This document shows, one piece after another, positions 49,089 through 50,962 of a stretch of 50,962 bases of DNA (position 1 is the first letter of the stretch; each line of letters begins with the position of its first letter). The position numbers were made by a program, and so were the translations under genes. The notes beneath the pieces were generated by a model. That model saw only the letters and a program-made list of their open reading frames with translations. It made no database searches and was not told where the DNA came from. Origin of the DNA: Streptosporangiaceae bacterium (lineage in GTDB: Bacteria; Actinomycetota; Actinomycetes; Streptosporangiales; Streptosporangiaceae). Location: NCBI GenBank assembly GCA_025964715.1, contig JAOPYH010000177.1, forward strand, positions 1 through 50,962, read 5' to 3'.

Positions 49089-49862
49089 TCACGCGACCCG
49101 CAGGACCACTACCGGGTTCGTCGTGGGCCGGGCCGACCCGGCCGCAGGTTCGATGGTGAGGCCGATCCGATCGGTGTCCCCCATGCCCCCGGCGACCATG
49201 GGAGCCGTACGGCCAGAGGCGTCCGGCCGGAGCAGTCCGGCCGGTTTCGCGCCGGCCGGGCCTATCATCCAGAGCTGGTAGGTCCGGGCCGGCGACAGCC
49301 TGCCGAGCCCGTGCGAGGCGAAGACCATCTGCCCGCGAGAATGCGACATCACCACGGCCGCCATCCCACCGCCGGAGACCGGCTGCGCGAACGTATGAGC
49401 GTCGGGTGCCGACAGCACGGCCGCCACGGCCCGGCTGGCCGCCTCAGCGCGCCTCAGCCGCTGCCCCGCTCGGTCCGCCTCCATGCCCTGGACGAAGGCG
49501 ATCATGAGGGAAGCCGCCACGACCGCGGCGGTCAGGCCGGCCGTGACCCTGAGCCGCCACCGGCCGCCGCGGGCCAGCCACATGGACACGGCCGTCGGGC
49601 GGTCCCCTCGCTCGGGCTCACGGGCGCTGATCGGAGCGACCTGACGGACCTCGCCGATACGGCTGAGCACCGCCACGCGCATCCCGGCCGGTGGCTGTTC
49701 GGCGACGGCCGCGCCGAGCCGCGCGGCCGTGGCCTGCAGCTCCCGTACCTCGGCGGCACAGTCCGTACAGCGGCCGAGATGACCCTCGAAGAGCCTGCGG
49801 CCGTCCTCCGGCAGCGCGTCCAGCGCGTACGCCCCGGCAAGGGTGTGGAGGTCGTCTCTCAT
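49089..49862 (-). CDS. rskA: Anti-sigma-K factor RskA
   Basis: 257 residues. The N-terminal ZAS-like segment has AYALDALPEDGRRLFEGHLGRCTDC (H-x3-C-x2-C). A single membrane helix lies near 105-125 (VTAGLTAAVVAASLMIAFVQ), then the RskA C-terminal outside domain (SARTYQLWMIGPAGAKPAGLL ... IGLTIEPAAGS). It holds SigK at the membrane and releases it when proteolysed. The start overlaps the sigK stop (ATGA), so the ratio of the two is fixed. Confidence 0.92.
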   Translation of the reverse strand: MRDDLHTLAGAYALDALPEDGRRLFEGHLGRCTDCAAEVRELQATAARLGAAVAEQPPAGMRVAVLSRIGEVRQVAPISAREPERGDRPTAVSMWLARGGRWRLRVTAGLTAAVVAASLMIAFVQGMEADRAGQRLRRAEAASRAVAAVLSAPDAHTFAQPVSGGGMAAVVMSHSRGQMVFASHGLGRLSPARTYQLWMIGPAGAKPAGLLRPDASGRTAPMVAGGMGDTDRIGLTIEPAAGSARPTTNPVVVLRVA

Positions 49863-50452
49863 CGCTCCACTCCCAGGCAGTCGCGCATCCGGATGAGCCC
49901 GTCCCGCATGCGGGTCTTGACCGTGCCGAGCGGGACGCTGAGGAGGCCGGCCACCTCCCGGTGGGTGTACCCGCCGTAGTAGGCCAGGGTCACCGACTCG
50001 CGCTGCAACTCGGTGAGGCCACCCAGACAGCGGCGCACCCGCTCGCCCTCGAGCCGGGTCTCCACCCGCTCGGCCACCTCGTCGTACGGGACCTCGACCG
50101 ACCGCCGGGCGGCCCGTTGGTCCCGGTCGCTGGCGGCCTGTACGGACCGTACCCGATCAATGGCCCGGCGGTGGGCCAGCGTCGTGATCCACGCCACGGC
50201 GCCACCGCGCTCGGCGTCGAACCGGGCGGCCGTACGCCAGACCTCGACGAGGACCTCCTGGGCGACCTCTTCGGACTGCGCGGGGTCCCTGAGCACCCGG
50301 CGGACGAGGCCGTAGACGGTTCCGGAGAACTCCTCGTACAGCCGCTCGAACGCGGCGGTGTCGCCGCGCGCTACCCGTGCCACCAGTGCCTCCGGCCCCG
50401 TGGAGGGCGGCGGGGACTCGGGGTCCAGGTCCGTGCGAGCACGTTTCCACAT
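49859..50452 (-). CDS. sigK: ECF RNA polymerase sigma factor SigK
   Basis: 197 residues. Region 2 is FERLYEEFSGTVYGLVRRVLRDPAQSEEVAQEVLVEVW with AWITTLAHRRAIDRVR; region 4 is LTELQRESVTLAYYGGYTHREVAGLLSVPLGTVKTRMRDGL. This is the SigK (ECF19) type, paired with RskA. In mycobacteria SigK drives MPT70/MPT83 secreted proteins; no such gene lies in the visible part, which has only a tRNA to the right. ATG at 50452 is used; an upstream ATG frame is not supported. Confidence 0.93.
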   Translation of the reverse strand: MWKRARTDLDPESPPPSTGPEALVARVARGDTAAFERLYEEFSGTVYGLVRRVLRDPAQSEEVAQEVLVEVWRTAARFDAERGGAVAWITTLAHRRAIDRVRSVQAASDRDQRAARRSVEVPYDEVAERVETRLEGERVRRCLGGLTELQRESVTLAYYGGYTHREVAGLLSVPLGTVKTRMRDGLIRMRDCLGVER

Positions 50453-50836
50453 CGCTGTTCATGCCCTTCCGCACGTGGATGGGTGTGGTGCAGTCGAGCC
50501 GACGCGCTCGGCCCGCACACCGTCACCCGGCCGGAGCCGAGGACGAGGAGGCCGAAGAGACGAGAGTAACCGCCCAGTCGCCATCTCGGTCTCCTGTCGC
50601 CGGCGGGCTCTCCGGGGCCCGTCCCCCGCCGACTATTCGGAGCCGGTGACGGCACGGATTGGCCGGGGCCGTACGGCCCCGGCCGCGCCCGGGCAGAGCC
50701 ATGCGGATCAAGATCATCCGGCGTGTGCATACAGGTCAGAGACCTTGGCGCAATCGGGATCGACCGATTCGCAACCATCCTTGTTGGGCTGATACAGTTC
50801 CATCCGTCGCCAGCGAGGTAGCACTCCACGCGACGG
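50453..50836. other. 384-bp intergenic region with promoters of sigK and tRNA-Lys
   Basis: Divergent control region. No protein-like frame. An extended -10 for tRNA-Lys lies at 50790-50798. A clear sigK promoter cannot be read. The rest is plain high-GC spacer. Confidence 0.6.
50790..50798 (+). promoter_or_regulatory. Extended -10 element for tRNA-Lys
   Basis: TGATACAGT (TGn followed by TANNNT), 38 nt before the mature tRNA 5' end. Confidence 0.45.
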
Positions 50837-50909
50837 GCGCCGTTAGCTCAATTGGCAGAGCAGCAGACTCTTAATCTGCGGGTTCGGGGTTCAAGTCCCT
50901 GACGGCGCA
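50837..50909 (+). tRNA. tRNA-Lys (anticodon CTT)
   Basis: Acceptor GCGCCGT pairs perfectly with ACGGCGC, discriminator A. D-arm AGCTCAATTGGCAGAGC, anticodon stem CAGA/TCTG around CTCTTAA (CTT = Lys), T-loop TTCAAGT. CCA is not encoded. Confidence 0.97.
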
Positions 50910-50920
50910 CCCGCTCTGAC

Positions 50921-50953
50921 CTGGGCGTTCTCGATGATCTCGAGGACGCCCAG
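50921..50953 (+). terminator. Terminator after tRNA-Lys
   Basis: CTGGGCGTTCTCGA (50921-50934) pairs with TCGAGGACGCCCAG (50940-50953), one G-T pair, 5-nt loop, followed by TTGTCGTTT at the window end. Confidence 0.8.
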
Positions 50954-50962
50954 TTGTCGTTT

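Noticed and set aside
50453-50500. CATCCA on the - strand before sigK as a SigK -35 element
   Set aside because: The matching -10 at the right distance is missing and the transcript would begin at or inside the gene.
1-50962. CRISPR array, prophage, IS element or biosynthetic gene cluster
   Set aside because: No regularly spaced repeats, transposase, integrase, phage structural genes or PKS/NRPS domains are seen on either strand.

Overview
The window is about 51 kb of high-GC DNA with the third-codon G/C bias, GTG starts and gene families of an actinomycete. The gene set fits the Streptosporangiales (Thermomonosporaceae or Streptosporangiaceae type), but that placement is inference: there is no rRNA in the window. 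It looks chromosomal and mostly housekeeping. I see no insertion sequence, prophage, CRISPR array or rRNA operon.

Layout. Positions 1-10.5 kb hold the end of a DEAD-box helicase, a glycerophosphodiesterase, an alpha/beta hydrolase, an MpaB/Lcp-type oxygenase, a RecB-like nuclease, a metallo-beta-lactamase-fold protein that has lost most of its metal ligands, a PHP phosphoesterase, a DUF6758-like protein, a NUDIX hydrolase, a CPBP membrane protease, a CoA-ester lyase and a small conserved protein. Positions 10.5-20.1 kb form a conserved actinobacterial block. It holds an ECF41 (SigJ-type) sigma factor with its own recognisable promoter, a soluble MgtE/CBS protein with a DUF1003 partner, Mrp, and the cell-envelope stress cluster sigE-rseA-rseB-like-htrA-tatB, with an O-methyltransferase divergent from sigE. 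This matches the Mycobacterium tuberculosis Rv1220c-Rv1232c neighbourhood, plus an RseB-like gene that Mycobacterium lacks at that position. Positions 20.2-27.8 kb hold HrpA helicase, a tandem-FKBP membrane protein and a bifunctional penicillin-binding protein.

Positions 27.8-34.3 kb form a likely glyoxylate/2-hydroxyacid module: a MatC-like dicarboxylate carrier, divergent from an operon of serine-glyoxylate-type aminotransferase, FAD/Fe-S oxidase and IclR regulator. A perfect 17-bp palindrome lies between the two divergent units. Positions 34.5-38.9 kb hold a 932-residue protein with four SseB-like repeats and an unassigned C-terminal domain, translationally coupled to a 122-residue protein, followed by a surface-anchored protein. 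Positions 38.9-48.9 kb hold a SpoU methyltransferase, a membrane EEP phosphoesterase, a membrane-anchored substrate-binding/VWA protein, an ECF sigma factor fused to its own zinc finger, transmembrane helix and outside domain, an APH-fold kinase, a decayed amidase-like gene, a remnant of a PPOX gene, a DUF2510 protein and oligoribonuclease. The right end holds tRNA-His, the sigK-rskA pair and tRNA-Lys.

The most interesting points are the one-piece membrane-tethered sigma factor, the SseB-repeat protein with its coupled partner, the metal-site-depleted MBL protein, the autoregulatory ECF41 and SigE promoters read directly from sequence, and the many genes whose -10 box lies 6-8 nt before the start codon (leaderless mRNAs).
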